Notes: generated by a model not told the origin, from the sequence alone. A stretch of DNA of 64,000 nt from Terrimonas sp937888905 (GCA_937888905.1 CALATA010000012.1:62001-126000), one strand, 5' to 3'; shown: positions 26,357 to 35,223, counted from the first letter of the stretch. Made by a program: numbers and translations.

Positions 26357-26998
26357 TTAACGGCTGAGGAATCGTTGCGCCACGCTTTCACCCCACTGCG
26401 GATGAATGCTGCTTGCCGGCTTGAAGGCTTTGAATTTCTCCAGCGATTTTTCCAATATCTTTTTTCCTTCTTCCACGCTGCCGCCAAATTGGGGAGGTGT
26501 ATTCATTTTATCGATGCCTTCCTGCAGGTATACACGCGGATTTTCGGGGTTCAATGATTTTGCTTTTGCCAATGCTTCCGCAGATGCCGCACCGGCTGTC
26601 ATATAACGTCCCATTACATCACCAATCAGTTTCAGCGTGTTGATCAGTTTTTTCACCACATATATTTCAGAGTTGTTGGCTTCCAGTGCATCGGCTTTAT
26701 TGATCAGTTCCTCCGCCTTGTTTGCATAAGGGTCCGTTTGCTCGGCGGCATTGTTTTTACCTAATGCATAACCGGCATTCACTCTTGCAAGCGCCGCATA
26801 GTAATAAGGCAGCCATTGCGTTTTTTCTGCGTCTGCAATGCGTTCAAAGCTGTTGGACAACTCAACAAGTCTATCGGTGTTCCAGGTAGTATCCATTGCC
26901 TGTATCAGCTTTTCCATTGACTTCACATATTTTTCCGACTGCGCATTTGCAGCGATACCTGTGAGTAGCAGCAAGGAGAAAAAGAATACCTTTTTCAT
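26357..26998 (-). CDS. Secreted helical (TPR-like) hypothetical protein
   Basis: 213 residues from ATG 26998 (MKKVFFFSLLLLTGIAANAQ, signal peptide). The mature protein is almost all helical, with Ala/Leu/Tyr spacing like tetratricopeptide repeats: WLPYYYAALARVNAGYALG, AEELINKADALEANNSEIYV, and NPENPRVYLQEGIDKMN. The last part (GGSVEEGKKILEKSLEKFKAF) looks like another TPR hairpin. It begins 19 bp after the TonB receptor stops, on the same strand, so it likely works with that receptor in the periplasm, perhaps as an accessory. No enzymatic motif is seen. Confidence 0.75.
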   Translation of the reverse strand: MKKVFFFSLLLLTGIAANAQSEKYVKSMEKLIQAMDTTWNTDRLVELSNSFERIADAEKTQWLPYYYAALARVNAGYALGKNNAAEQTDPYANKAEELINKADALEANNSEIYVVKKLINTLKLIGDVMGRYMTAGAASAEALAKAKSLNPENPRVYLQEGIDKMNTPPQFGGSVEEGKKILEKSLEKFKAFKPASSIHPQWGESVAQRFLSR

Positions 26999-27017
26999 AA
27001 GTAACATTTAACGTGTT

Positions 27018-29267
27018 TTAAAGATTATTATTAATGATATCATCTGTACGATCCACACCAAAACTAATAAAGGCCCCGATAAACACAAAAGTGCGCGAAG
27101 GCGGAATAATAGCCTGCCGACGGATATTGTTGTAGGAATAGTTATAGCCATAGATCTGTTTCAAGCCAAAAATGTTATTCACCGAAAGTACCAGCACAGT
27201 AAACTGTCCTTTCTTTTTTGTGCCCAGCTTGGGCAGGTAGTTCATGCTGAAACCTACGTTGTGATAATCCGGTGTTTCTCCCTGATCGATGATCTTGCTG
27301 CCTGTTCCGTCATCAAAGATGTTGTAATACTTCCGTGGGGTTGCATAGGTATACGAAAGATTGAAGCCTGTCTTCCAGTCGAGCACAAACTTTTTCAATA
27401 CCAGTGAGGCCGTATGGGTTGCGGCAAAGTTGGGTGTCAGCGCACCCGGATAATTCAGGAAGTCGCGTTTGGTATTCAGGTAAGAATAAGAAATCCAGTA
27501 ATCGAAATTTTTGATGGTCTTTTTGTCGCGCCAGAATAATTCCACGCCATGAGCCTGGCCGTAGCCATTATTATTAGCGGCAACCGTCGTGTTATTGAAA
27601 GGTTCTGTCTTGATAAGATTATGATATTTTTTATAAAAAGCCTCCAGGCGCAAAGTGGTAAGTCTTGATACTTTCTGGTATTGCGCAATATAATGTGCCG
27701 CCCTGGAGAAATTAAGGTCATACGGTGAAGGCAGGTAACGGCGTTCAGGATTCTGGTAGAAAATACCGTAAGCCAGGGAGGCCTGGCTCTCCTCTCCCAG
27801 CCTGTAAGCCAGCGAAGCGCGCGGCGCGATATTCACTTTTCCCAGCAACGATGAATGTTCGAAGCGCGTACCGATTTTGGCCGCCAGTTCGTTGGTCAGA
27901 TAAACATCCGTTTCTGCAAATGCGGCTTTGATATGTTCTTCCACACGCTGATCGAAACGCAGCCCGTTGTAAGCGGTGTATACCGAACGTTCATTGCTGT
28001 AATTGTATTCTGCCCCAAACCGTAGCATGCTCAGGTTACGCAAACGGCGCTCGAGTACTGCTTTGAGGTTGTAAAAACGTCCCCGGCTTTCAAGCCCGAA
28101 TTGTTTGAACTCCAGCCCGGTCAGCAGAATATCTTTATTAGTTCCGTCTTGCAGATGGCTATCGATATCGTCGTTGTTTACGGAAAAAGAAGTGCCTGCC
28201 TGCAAGCGCCATTTGCGTCCGATCTTTTCTTTCCAGGAAAGATTGTGGTAGGTGTTGAGGTTCTTCAGACCAAAGGCATCTTTATAACCCAATGTATCGA
28301 TGCTGTTGGTACGAAAGCCGGTTTTGTTATGACTGAAATAACCATAATATTTCAGGATACCGGTAGCGGATGTCTTTATGCGGAAGTTGGCATCGGCCGT
28401 ATGATAAACAGGCACATCATAGAAATCCTGTTTTTGTTTGATTACCCGGAACGCCGGCCACAGGTTGGTGTAATCATAATTGACACCCCAGGAAGATTTT
28501 TTATTTTTCGCCACGTGCTGAAGCCCTGCGCCGAGTCCGATCACGGAAACATTCACGCGTCCTTCGCTTTCGTCGGGTATATCAACCGACTCGAGGATCA
28601 AAGCAGCGGAAAGCGCCTGCCCGTAAAGCGCGGAATAACCACCCGTGCTGAAGACCGTTCCTTTAAAAAGAAAAGGTGAAAAACGTCCGCGTTGTGAAAT
28701 ATTGGGCACGCTGCTGTAAAAGAAATTATTAACCGGCGTGCCATCGATGAAGGTGCGGGTTTCGGAAGCCGTGCCACCGCGGACGAAAAGACCTTCAGTC
28801 TCTCCTACCTGTTGTGCACCCGGCAATGTTTTCAACGCACCGGTAATATCTCCCATACCGCTGGCCGTTGTGGCAATATCGATAGAATTCAGGACGGTGG
28901 TGCGTCCTTTATCACTGGCTTCAAAAGTTCCGGCCGAGATTACCACCGCCCTGAGTTCGGTGATCTGTTCTTTTACCTGCACATCTACTTTCAGTTCAGG
29001 TTGATCGAGGGTAAGAGGAATTTCCGTTTGCTGATAACCGGAGGCGCTGATCACCAGTACAAAACTTCCGGTTTCGGTGGTGGTAAAGCTGTAGTTGCCC
29101 GCAGAATCGCTGGTGGCACCGTCGTAGCTGTCTTTCAGTGTTATGCTGGCGCTGTAGAGCGGGCGGCCTTTTTTATCGGTGACTTTGCCGGAGATACGGG
29201 TTTGGGCATGTAAAGAGTAGACACCCGTCATCAGGATGAAAAGCAGGAGTAATGGTTTAGCTGACAT
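27018..29267 (-). CDS. TonB-dependent outer-membrane receptor with CarboxypepD_reg-like domain
   Basis: 749 residues from ATG 29267 (MSAKPLLLLFILMTGVYSLHAQ, signal peptide). An ATG six codons upstream is possible but would weaken the signal sequence. Residues ~23-110 are the CarboxypepD_reg-like Ig fold (ISGKVTDKKGRPLYSASITLKD). The plug domain includes TLPGAQQVGETEGLFVRGGTASETRTFIDG. The rest is a 22-strand barrel with an aromatic-rich C-terminus. The substrate is unknown, as no SusD partner is adjacent. It forms an operon with the TPR-like gene. The upstream gap is filled with heptamer repeats. Confidence 0.92.
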   Translation of the reverse strand: MSAKPLLLLFILMTGVYSLHAQTRISGKVTDKKGRPLYSASITLKDSYDGATSDSAGNYSFTTTETGSFVLVISASGYQQTEIPLTLDQPELKVDVQVKEQITELRAVVISAGTFEASDKGRTTVLNSIDIATTASGMGDITGALKTLPGAQQVGETEGLFVRGGTASETRTFIDGTPVNNFFYSSVPNISQRGRFSPFLFKGTVFSTGGYSALYGQALSAALILESVDIPDESEGRVNVSVIGLGAGLQHVAKNKKSSWGVNYDYTNLWPAFRVIKQKQDFYDVPVYHTADANFRIKTSATGILKYYGYFSHNKTGFRTNSIDTLGYKDAFGLKNLNTYHNLSWKEKIGRKWRLQAGTSFSVNNDDIDSHLQDGTNKDILLTGLEFKQFGLESRGRFYNLKAVLERRLRNLSMLRFGAEYNYSNERSVYTAYNGLRFDQRVEEHIKAAFAETDVYLTNELAAKIGTRFEHSSLLGKVNIAPRASLAYRLGEESQASLAYGIFYQNPERRYLPSPYDLNFSRAAHYIAQYQKVSRLTTLRLEAFYKKYHNLIKTEPFNNTTVAANNNGYGQAHGVELFWRDKKTIKNFDYWISYSYLNTKRDFLNYPGALTPNFAATHTASLVLKKFVLDWKTGFNLSYTYATPRKYYNIFDDGTGSKIIDQGETPDYHNVGFSMNYLPKLGTKKKGQFTVLVLSVNNIFGLKQIYGYNYSYNNIRRQAIIPPSRTFVFIGAFISFGVDRTDDIINNNL

Positions 29268-29295
29268 ATACAGTGTATAGAACACGAAAATAATG

Positions 29296-29480
29296 AGTAT
29301 TCGGTTATAAGTTATAGGTAAAAGGCGGAAGGCGTAGGGCGGAAGGCGTAGGGCTTAAGGTGAAACAGCCGTTGTAAGTAGTAAGTTTTAAGTAATAAGT
29401 ATAGAACAGCATTGGCCATTGACTATTCACTATTGACCATTCACTTATTCACCATTGACGATTCACGATTCACCATTGAC
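29296..29480. repeat. Intergenic composite heptamer array 6
   Basis: In plus orientation it reads: AAGTTAT-type units; GCGGAAG/GCGTAGG units (about 29322-29350); linker GAAACAGCCGTTG; AAGTAGT/AAGTTTT units (about 29374-29402); linker GAACAGCATTGG; then NATTCAC/NATTGAC units (about 29413-29480). This is the mirror image of array 2, with the same internal order. Confidence 0.8.
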
Positions 29481-29510
29481 GAAAAAGGGGCCGCTGATAA
29501 CAACGGCCCC
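29481..29510 (-). terminator. Intrinsic terminator after the DUF937-like gene
   Basis: The stem GGGGCCG (29487-29493) / CGGCCCC (29504-29510) is followed on the minus strand by TTTTTC. Confidence 0.75.
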
Positions 29511-29557
29511 GGGGTGTTAGCAACGACCCTCTCTTTTACGGAAATAGACCACAACGT

Positions 29558-30361
29558 TTATTCAATCTCTTCGTGGCGTATACCCACTACCTGTACGGCA
29601 TCTTTCGCACTGCCTGAGACCGGTGGCGTGGCAGAAGTTTTGCGCGAACGGAAAAAGAGTATTACCATCATCATGGCCAGCAACAATAAACTGATGGTCA
29701 TTATCCATCGTTGAGAGGACGTCTGATTTGGAGTACGGATTATAGTATTTTGTATAGCGGTCTCTTCCACAACCGGCAAAGCAGCCGGCCTGAACCAGTC
29801 CAGGAACGGAAATAGTTTTTCGGGCAACCCTTTCATTGCCACCGGGAACCCGAGGCGCAACTGTGCCAGCAACAACTGCTGGCTAAGCTGCCGTTGGCCT
29901 GCCATCAGTCCCAGTTCATGAAAACTGAAAGAAGCGAACAGGCACATCAATGTGTGTACGGTAGAACTTTTAACCCGGGCCGTTATGGATACGGCATTAA
30001 CGGTGCTGCCGTAGTGGTCACCAAACAGATCGGCCAGTATACCACTGCCTTTCATCAGTACATAACCGTTATCGATATAGGAAGCCGGCGACTGGCCGAG
30101 GTTCATGCCCGCGAATTCTTTGGCAGCCTGGTAAAGACCTTCTGTATCCATGCTCATGACCGGCAAAGTAGTGAAGCGCATAAGAATGATCCGGATGATC
30201 AGCATTGCCGCATCTTTTATACCTGCCGGCTCTTCACCCGCAATGGCGGAAGTTTGATCACCGAAGTCCGCCGTGATATACTGTTCCAGCTTCTGTTGAA
30301 GTTCCTGGATCAGCAGTTCATTGCCGGTGTTATTGGTAGTGGATGAAGCAGGTCGACTCAT
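29558..30361 (-). CDS. DUF937-like protein with C-terminal membrane anchor
   Basis: 267 residues. The first ~190 are soluble and resemble the DUF937 group (helical, Gly-rich pieces such as GSGILADLFGDHYGSTVNAVSITARVKS). A single strong TM helix, about residues 219-240 (WIMTISLLLLAMMMVILFF), is followed by a short tail. There is no signal peptide, so it is probably tail-anchored in the inner membrane. Function unknown. It is the last of a minus-strand group with the OmpA-like lipoprotein, a small TM protein, the hybrid kinase and the LytTR regulator. It is separated from the others by a 390-bp gap containing a possible LytTR site and a hairpin. Confidence 0.65.
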   Translation of the reverse strand: MSRPASSTTNNTGNELLIQELQQKLEQYITADFGDQTSAIAGEEPAGIKDAAMLIIRIILMRFTTLPVMSMDTEGLYQAAKEFAGMNLGQSPASYIDNGYVLMKGSGILADLFGDHYGSTVNAVSITARVKSSTVHTLMCLFASFSFHELGLMAGQRQLSQQLLLAQLRLGFPVAMKGLPEKLFPFLDWFRPAALPVVEETAIQNTIIRTPNQTSSQRWIMTISLLLLAMMMVILFFRSRKTSATPPVSGSAKDAVQVVGIRHEEIE

Positions 30362-30448
30362 ATACTAAGGCGGAGAGGGCAGTACGTCAATCATGAGTGG
30401 CTGTTTACTTAAAACTCATCACTGATAACTTAATACCTGATTTTAAAA

Positions 30449-30493
30449 TAAGACGGGCTGAATAACCTGGAAAGGTTGCTCAGCCCTGTCTTA
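30449..30493 (-). terminator. Long hairpin, terminator or leader attenuator
   Basis: The outer stem TAAGACGGGCTGA pairs with TCAGCCCtGTCTTA, and an inner hairpin AACC/GGTT sits in the loop. On the minus strand it is followed by TTTTAAAATC. It may terminate transcripts from the OmpA-like lipoprotein gene, or act in the leader of the DUF937-like gene. Confidence 0.6.
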
Positions 30494-30546
30494 AAGCCCT
30501 CTAAACCAGTTCAAAGAAATGCAGTTTTTGAAACGGGTTTAAAAAA

Positions 30547-30576
30547 TTTCGATGAGTGAGTGTAGTTTTTCGATGA
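30547..30576 (-). promoter_or_regulatory. Candidate LytTR-type operator (9-bp direct repeats, 21-bp period)
   Basis: Two identical TTTCGATGA copies (TCATCGAAA on the minus strand) are separated by 12 bp, giving a 21-bp period, two helical turns. LytTR regulators typically bind 9-bp direct repeats spaced 12-13 bp. A nnnCTTTG-like -7 element lies 28 bp downstream on the minus strand (30519-30512), which would put the repeats at about -41 to -70. A LytTR regulator is encoded at 34302-35012. Confidence 0.4.
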
Positions 30577-30751
30577 ATGCGGTTGTTTTTGAGGTGAGTC
30601 CTTAGGGAGTGAATCGTCAATGGTCAATGCTGTTCTATACTTATTACTTAAAACTTACTACTTACAACGGCTGTTTCACCTTAAGCCCTACGCCTTATAC
30701 CTTAGGCCGAAGCTTCGGCCCGAAGTGTCGGGCCTTACGCCTTATACCTTC

Positions 30752-31654
30752 TCAAAACTCGGGCAACACCGACCAATAACATAACACAATACGGCGGCGT
30801 TCATCGTCATCGCGATAATCGGTGATGTAAGGCAGCGGATATTCCTCACCCTGACCAACAGCCAGGTAGGTAATACGCAAACGATTGAAATTGGAAAAAT
30901 TCGGTGCCTTCTGCATGATCAGGAATTTCAGTTGGCGCAATAATTCATTTGCGCGCAATTGCGAAAGCTGGCGGTTGAGATCCTGCCGGCCCGGATTTTC
31001 CATGTGTAACATCTGCGCTAGGGTAGTATACAGATCAGATGAATCGGCTACCATCGTTGCATCGGCAAATCCCTGCAATACGATCGACGCGGTATGCGAT
31101 ACGTCTTTGTATTTATTGGAGAAACTGGCCAGCGTATCGATCACGGGACCAAACAGGGCTTTTACTTTTTCATAACTGTTGGCAGGTATGCGATATACAC
31201 CCGGATCAAAGAACGCGGCAAGATTGAAGAGATTGTAGTTGGAAATGTTCACCACATCATTCAACATGGCGTACACATGCACGCGGCGCCCGTAACGGCT
31301 GTTGAAAGTGTCAAGCTCGATGACACGCGGACGTATCTCATCGTTATAACGTTTTTTAAAATCGCGTTTATTCTGCGTCGCCTCAGAGATCACCGTTGCA
31401 TTGCGGCTGGCAGAATCGATAGCCGCGCGGAGTTTCCCCAACGATGAATTAAGACTGGTACGCGTATTGCCATCGATACCCCGCACATTTGATTTGGAGA
31501 CCACGATGGAATTAAGACTATCCAGGCCCTGCAATTCGCGCTGACGAATATCCTGGAAGGTGTTGACTGTTTTGCGGGCACTTTCGATCTTACGTTGGGT
31601 ACCGCAGGAACTAAAAAGCAGGGTTGCGGAAAAAAGAACAAAAATTATTTTCAT
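30752..31654 (-). CDS. OmpA-like lipoprotein
   Basis: 300 residues with a lipoprotein signal (MKIIFVLFSATLLFSSC, lipid-modified Cys17). Residues ~25-110 are predicted helical/coiled coil (ESARKTVNTFQDIRQREL...). The C-terminal ~150 residues show a diverged OmpA/MotB pattern: ASIVLQGFADATMVADSSDLYTTLA followed by DLNRQLSQLRANELLRQL, like the usual GHTD ... N..LS..RA..V motif. Peptidoglycan contact is therefore plausible but the key residues are not all conventional. The upstream membrane-protein gene ends 54 bp away, and its 3' end abuts a repeat array. Confidence 0.7.
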   Translation of the reverse strand: MKIIFVLFSATLLFSSCGTQRKIESARKTVNTFQDIRQRELQGLDSLNSIVVSKSNVRGIDGNTRTSLNSSLGKLRAAIDSASRNATVISEATQNKRDFKKRYNDEIRPRVIELDTFNSRYGRRVHVYAMLNDVVNISNYNLFNLAAFFDPGVYRIPANSYEKVKALFGPVIDTLASFSNKYKDVSHTASIVLQGFADATMVADSSDLYTTLAQMLHMENPGRQDLNRQLSQLRANELLRQLKFLIMQKAPNFSNFNRLRITYLAVGQGEEYPLPYITDYRDDDERRRIVLCYWSVLPEF

Positions 31655-31708
31655 ACTGGTGGATTCGGTTTAGGAATGATTGACGGGTTATTCCGGGTCA
31701 ACCGATTG

Positions 31709-32122
31709 TCATGGTATTGCTCCCACTCGCCAGCCATCATTGGCCGGGGCCGGCGTGGATGCCTTCCGGACCCTTTGTTCAAAAAGTCTGTTGTATAATT
31801 TTTTACGATCATCGGCGGAGCCAGGTGTAGCAACGTTCTCCATTTCCCCAATGTCTTTTCGAAGGGTATTGATCAGCGAAGTTTTATCAGGCAGGTTCAG
31901 GTCGGTGGAAGCCAGCAGCAACTGATCCAGGAATACTTCACCATCGGCACGGATGGAAGTTTTAGAGCCTTGTTCATCCACCGGTGTCCAGAAAGAAGCC
32001 ATGATGATGAAGATCAATGCACCACCACTCCACAGTATCACCAGTGAAAGCAAAGAGCTTTTGTCAGCTTTTTTTGCCAGCACTCCCCCCAGTCCCCCCA
32101 GTTTATGGAAAATATTCTCCAT
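31709..32122 (-). CDS. Small single-TM hypothetical protein
   Basis: 137 residues, not recognised. A Gly-rich N-terminus (MENIFHKLGGLGGVLAKKADK) precedes one TM helix (about residues 24-43, LLSLVILWSGGALIFIIMAS), followed by an extracytoplasmic soluble part with a charged helix. There is no signal peptidase site. It starts only 2 bp after the stop of the hybrid histidine kinase gene, so it is translated from the same mRNA and may be a partner of that kinase or of the following lipoprotein. Confidence 0.7.
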   Translation of the reverse strand: MENIFHKLGGLGGVLAKKADKSSLLSLVILWSGGALIFIIMASFWTPVDEQGSKTSIRADGEVFLDQLLLASTDLNLPDKTSLINTLRKDIGEMENVATPGSADDRKKLYNRLFEQRVRKASTPAPANDGWRVGAIP

Positions 32123-32124
32123 AC

Positions 32125-34293
32125 TTAACTGTTTTTAGCATTCATCCGGTCACCCAGTTCGTGAATGAGTTTATCCAGTGCACCGATGAACGCGGTTGTT
32201 TTCTGCGTGTTCTTTCCTTTCTGCAAAAGTAGTTTTTCTATGTCACTTATTTGGACAAATACCGGATGGCGCGGTCCTAAAGGTGAAAAAGTAGATCGCA
32301 TGCTGTGAAGCAATAACCTCACCGTTTCGCTATCCCCTTTTTTTACGGCGGCTTCCAGGCCAGACCTGTCTTTTTTCCATTGCTGCTGCATCTCCGATAT
32401 TATCTCCAGGGCCATATCACGATCACCGGCTATCAATTGTAATAAATAATCATAAGTAGTGTCTGCCGCTTCCTGCACTGGTGGCCGGCCGGCTTCGGGT
32501 AAAAGTGCAAGCACTGCTTCCACGAGTTTGTTCTCCTCTATCGGTTTGCCGATGTAAGCATTGAAACCCGCTTCCATACATTTAGCCTGTTCTTCTTTTG
32601 ACACATAAGCTGTCATGGCAATCATGGGTATCGCCAATTTCCTTTCGCGGCGTATCTGATCCGCCGCCATGTACCCGTCCATCACCGGCATCTGGATATC
32701 CATTAAGATAAGGTCGTATTTATTTTTTGATAAAGCAATAAGTGCTTCTTCCCCGTTAGCAGCAAACTCAACAGAAGCATGATATTTCCGCATCAGGTGA
32801 TCCAGCAGCAATTGATTGGTGCGGTTATCTTCTACTGCCAATATGCTGAAAGGTGATAGATCTATGTAGGTTGTTGAGGCAGGACCGTTATTTTCTGCGG
32901 TTTCTTCATCGGATACTTTTTCAAACAGCGTGGTGAAAGTGAATACCGAGCCTCTGCCCAGATCACTGTGTACGGAAATATTACCACCAAGCATGCTCAC
33001 GAGGTTCTTAACGATCGTAAGACCAAGCCCCGTGCCACCGTGCTGCCGCGTGGTAGCATGCTCCAGCTGTTCGAAACGCTGGAAGATAGACTCGATCTTG
33101 TCTGCCGGAATACCTGCACCTGTATCGCGCACGCTGAATGCGATCTTGACCTTATTGCTTTCCGCATTATCCCATACGATGGACACGCCAAGATAAACCG
33201 CACCCTGGCTGGTAAATTTGATCGCGTTACCTATCAGGTTGATAAGAATCTGCTTGAGACGCTCGGGATCACTTTTAAGATAGCGCGGAATGTTTTGATC
33301 GACATCCAATGTGTACTGCAGGTCTTTCTCCGTAAGCGCGGCAGAAAACATCAGGTGGATATCTTCGAGTATATCACGCAGGTCAAACACTTTCCGGTCA
33401 ATCCGCATTTTACCTGCTTCAATTTTGGAAAGATCGAGTACATCGTTCACAATATTCAGCAGGTTGTAACTCGACGATGTAATAATGCTGACATATTGCT
33501 GTTGTTTGTCGTTAAGTTCTGTTTGCGAAAGCAACTGCCCGAAGCCGACCAATGCGTTGAGCGGTGTCCGCAATTCATGGCTCATATTTGCCAAAAACTG
33601 ATCCTTCGCCTCCGTTGATCGTTGCGCGGCTTTCTCAGCCTCCTTCAGGTCGCTGATCAGTTGCAATTGCCGTGCATGTCTGCGCACGATAATGGTGGTC
33701 ATTACCAATATCGCCAGAATGGCGGCAACAGCCAGCACCCGGTTGTATAAAGAAAGTTTATTGGCCTGCGCGGTGTTGCGGATCAGGGTATCCTGCAAAT
33801 CTTTTTCAAGCAGTTTCTGTACTTCAAGGCAATTAGTATAGATACTATCGCCGAGTTGCATACGCCGGAGCGAGTCTACCAATGGCTGACGTACGGACTG
33901 TACACTACCCGATTCGAGTATCTGGAAAGAAAGATTTACCTGCCGTACAATATAGGTATTGAGTTTTTCAAGAAAGCCGCGGGTATCCTTATTGGCAGCA
34001 GCTTTCATGAGCGCGTTACTATTGTATTCGAGCAAGGTCAGCGAATCGCTGAGATTGCTCTTGCGTTCATCGTTAGCGGGAGCGGACAGCCTGAATTTGG
34101 CTTGCAGGTCGAAGGCTATATTCACCAGTTCCTGCATGCGGTTGTTGATCTTGAATGTTTCAACGGCCTGCAGGTTTCCCTGTTTCAATGCAAGCGTGGC
34201 CTGGTTGGTAAACATCTGCGTAATGAAAATAAGCAGCATCAGCACCAGGGCCAGTAAAACGATCGGGATGTAACGATGCCTGAATATTTTCAT
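32125..34293 (-). CDS. Hybrid sensor histidine kinase with receiver and Hpt-like domains
   Basis: 722 residues. TM1 is at about 10-29 and TM2 at about 185-204, bounding a periplasmic helical sensor of ~155 residues. The HisKA domain has phospho-acceptor His239 in SHELRTPLNALVGFG. The HATPase domain has an N box (IGNAIKF, about 354-360), G1 (DTGAGIP, 390-396) and G2 (GGTGLGL, 419-425). The receiver domain has phospho-acceptor Asp532 in LILMDIQMPVMDG. A C-terminal Hpt-like four-helix segment has candidate His663 in LLHSMRSTFSPLG. This layout supports an internal phosphorelay His-Asp-His to a separate regulator, most likely the LytTR protein encoded 8 bp upstream. Confidence 0.92.
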   Translation of the reverse strand: MKIFRHRYIPIVLLALVLMLLIFITQMFTNQATLALKQGNLQAVETFKINNRMQELVNIAFDLQAKFRLSAPANDERKSNLSDSLTLLEYNSNALMKAAANKDTRGFLEKLNTYIVRQVNLSFQILESGSVQSVRQPLVDSLRRMQLGDSIYTNCLEVQKLLEKDLQDTLIRNTAQANKLSLYNRVLAVAAILAILVMTTIIVRRHARQLQLISDLKEAEKAAQRSTEAKDQFLANMSHELRTPLNALVGFGQLLSQTELNDKQQQYVSIITSSSYNLLNIVNDVLDLSKIEAGKMRIDRKVFDLRDILEDIHLMFSAALTEKDLQYTLDVDQNIPRYLKSDPERLKQILINLIGNAIKFTSQGAVYLGVSIVWDNAESNKVKIAFSVRDTGAGIPADKIESIFQRFEQLEHATTRQHGGTGLGLTIVKNLVSMLGGNISVHSDLGRGSVFTFTTLFEKVSDEETAENNGPASTTYIDLSPFSILAVEDNRTNQLLLDHLMRKYHASVEFAANGEEALIALSKNKYDLILMDIQMPVMDGYMAADQIRRERKLAIPMIAMTAYVSKEEQAKCMEAGFNAYIGKPIEENKLVEAVLALLPEAGRPPVQEAADTTYDYLLQLIAGDRDMALEIISEMQQQWKKDRSGLEAAVKKGDSETVRLLLHSMRSTFSPLGPRHPVFVQISDIEKLLLQKGKNTQKTTAFIGALDKLIHELGDRMNAKNS

Positions 34294-34301
34294 GACCGGT
34301 A

Positions 34302-35012
34302 TTACAGCAAATGAAGGTTTTGTAATAATTGATCGCGGTATGATTCGGACACAGGAATGGCCACATCGTGAATATGCACGACCATGTCTTCGATATAATC
34401 GATCTTATCGAGTGCAATGATATAGCTGCGGTGTACGCGAATGAAACGCGGGCTTGGCAAACGTTCTTCCAGCAGGCGCAGGCTTGAATGAATGATATAG
34501 CTTTTGCCGGGTACGTGCACGCGGGCGTAGTCCCCTTTTGCTTCCATCCATAAAATGTCGTTGAGGTCGAGTTTGCGGATTACTTTTCTTTCCTTGATAA
34601 AAAGAAAATCGGGAGATATCTGGCTGAGTTGGGTGTCTTTGCCGCGCAACAATTCCACTGCGCGTTCCACAGCCAATATCAAACGGGAAAAAGAAAAAGG
34701 CTTTACGAGGTAATCGACCACGTTCAGTTCAAAAGCTTCCACTGCGTAACCCTGCTTGGCCGTAGTAAGAATGGTGAGTGGTTTTTCAGGTAAAACTTTG
34801 AGTAATTCGAGACCGCTCATTCCCGGCATCTCGATGTCGAGGAAAAGTATGTCGACCGGTTTCTCCTGCAATACTTTACGCGCGGAGATAGCGTCTTCAC
34901 ATTCACCGGCGATCTGCACCACTGCGATCTTTTCCAGGAACTGGCGGAGCATGAGACGTGCAACGCGGTTGTCGTCTACGATGAGGCATTGTGGAGGTAG
35001 GTCTTCTTTCAT
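34302..35012 (-). CDS. LytTR family response regulator
   Basis: 236 residues. The N-terminal receiver domain has an acidic pocket at about residues 13-14 (IVDDN), phospho-acceptor Asp59 (LFLDIEMPGMSG) and switch Lys near 104 (DYLVKPF). The C-terminal LytTR DNA-binding domain, from about residue 135, includes DILWMEAKGDYARVH and RFIRVHRSYIIALDKID, both family hallmarks. It is first in the minus-strand transcript, followed 8 bp later by the hybrid kinase. LytTR regulators are usually paired with LytS-type kinases; pairing with a hybrid HisKA/Hpt kinase suggests a multi-step relay. Confidence 0.93.
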   Translation of the reverse strand: MKEDLPPQCLIVDDNRVARLMLRQFLEKIAVVQIAGECEDAISARKVLQEKPVDILFLDIEMPGMSGLELLKVLPEKPLTILTTAKQGYAVEAFELNVVDYLVKPFSFSRLILAVERAVELLRGKDTQLSQISPDFLFIKERKVIRKLDLNDILWMEAKGDYARVHVPGKSYIIHSSLRLLEERLPSPRFIRVHRSYIIALDKIDYIEDMVVHIHDVAIPVSESYRDQLLQNLHLL

Positions 35013-35022
35013 AGCGTGGTGA

Positions 35023-35030
35023 CAAATATA
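35023..35030 (-). promoter_or_regulatory. Candidate -7 element for LytTR regulator gene
   Basis: CAAATATA on the plus strand reads TATATTTG on the coding strand, an exact TAnnTTTG match, 10 bp upstream of the start codon. The adjacent upstream DNA is a heptamer array (CCTTATA units), which therefore occupies the -33 region. Confidence 0.45.
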
Positions 35031-35192
35031 AGGTATAAGGCAGAAGGAGTAAGGGGTAAGGCGGAAGTACTAAGTAGTAAGTTATAGGTATTAGGTAACA
35101 GCCTTATTGACGATTCACGATTCACCATTCACTATTCACTATTCACTATTCACTTATTCACCATTCACCTACTCACTTATTGCCTTATTCAC
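35031..35192. repeat. Intergenic composite heptamer array 8
   Basis: Plus-strand order: GGTATAA/GGCAGAA-type units, AAGTACT/AAGTAGT units, linker TAACAGCC, then a long run of NATTCAC units (about 35109-35170) with 7-bp period. It lies between the LytTR gene promoter and the atpA terminator. Confidence 0.8.
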
Positions 35193-35223
35193 AAAAAAAG
35201 CCCCGCTGCTTGGCGGGGCTTTC
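35193..35223 (-). terminator. Intrinsic terminator after atpA
   Basis: The stem AAAGCCCCGC / GCGGGGCTTT with a short loop is followed by a T-run on the minus strand, 17 bp after the atpA stop. It rules out direct read-through into an atpG gene. Confidence 0.88.

Larger units (their letters stand above)
30362..30751. other. 390-bp gene-free stretch: heptamer arrays, hairpin and 21-bp-spaced direct repeats
   Basis: No gene is seen. The content, left to right, is: partial heptamer tract (about 30385-30436); long hairpin 30449-30493; possible -7 element CAAAGAAA (30512-30519, minus strand); TTTCGATGA direct repeats (30547-30555 and 30568-30576); and a second composite heptamer array (about 30603-30751). 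The second array contains the perfect 16-bp palindrome GGCCGAAGCTTCGGCC (30705-30720) overlapping a GGCCCGA/TCGGGCC hairpin (30717-30734). Confidence 0.7.
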
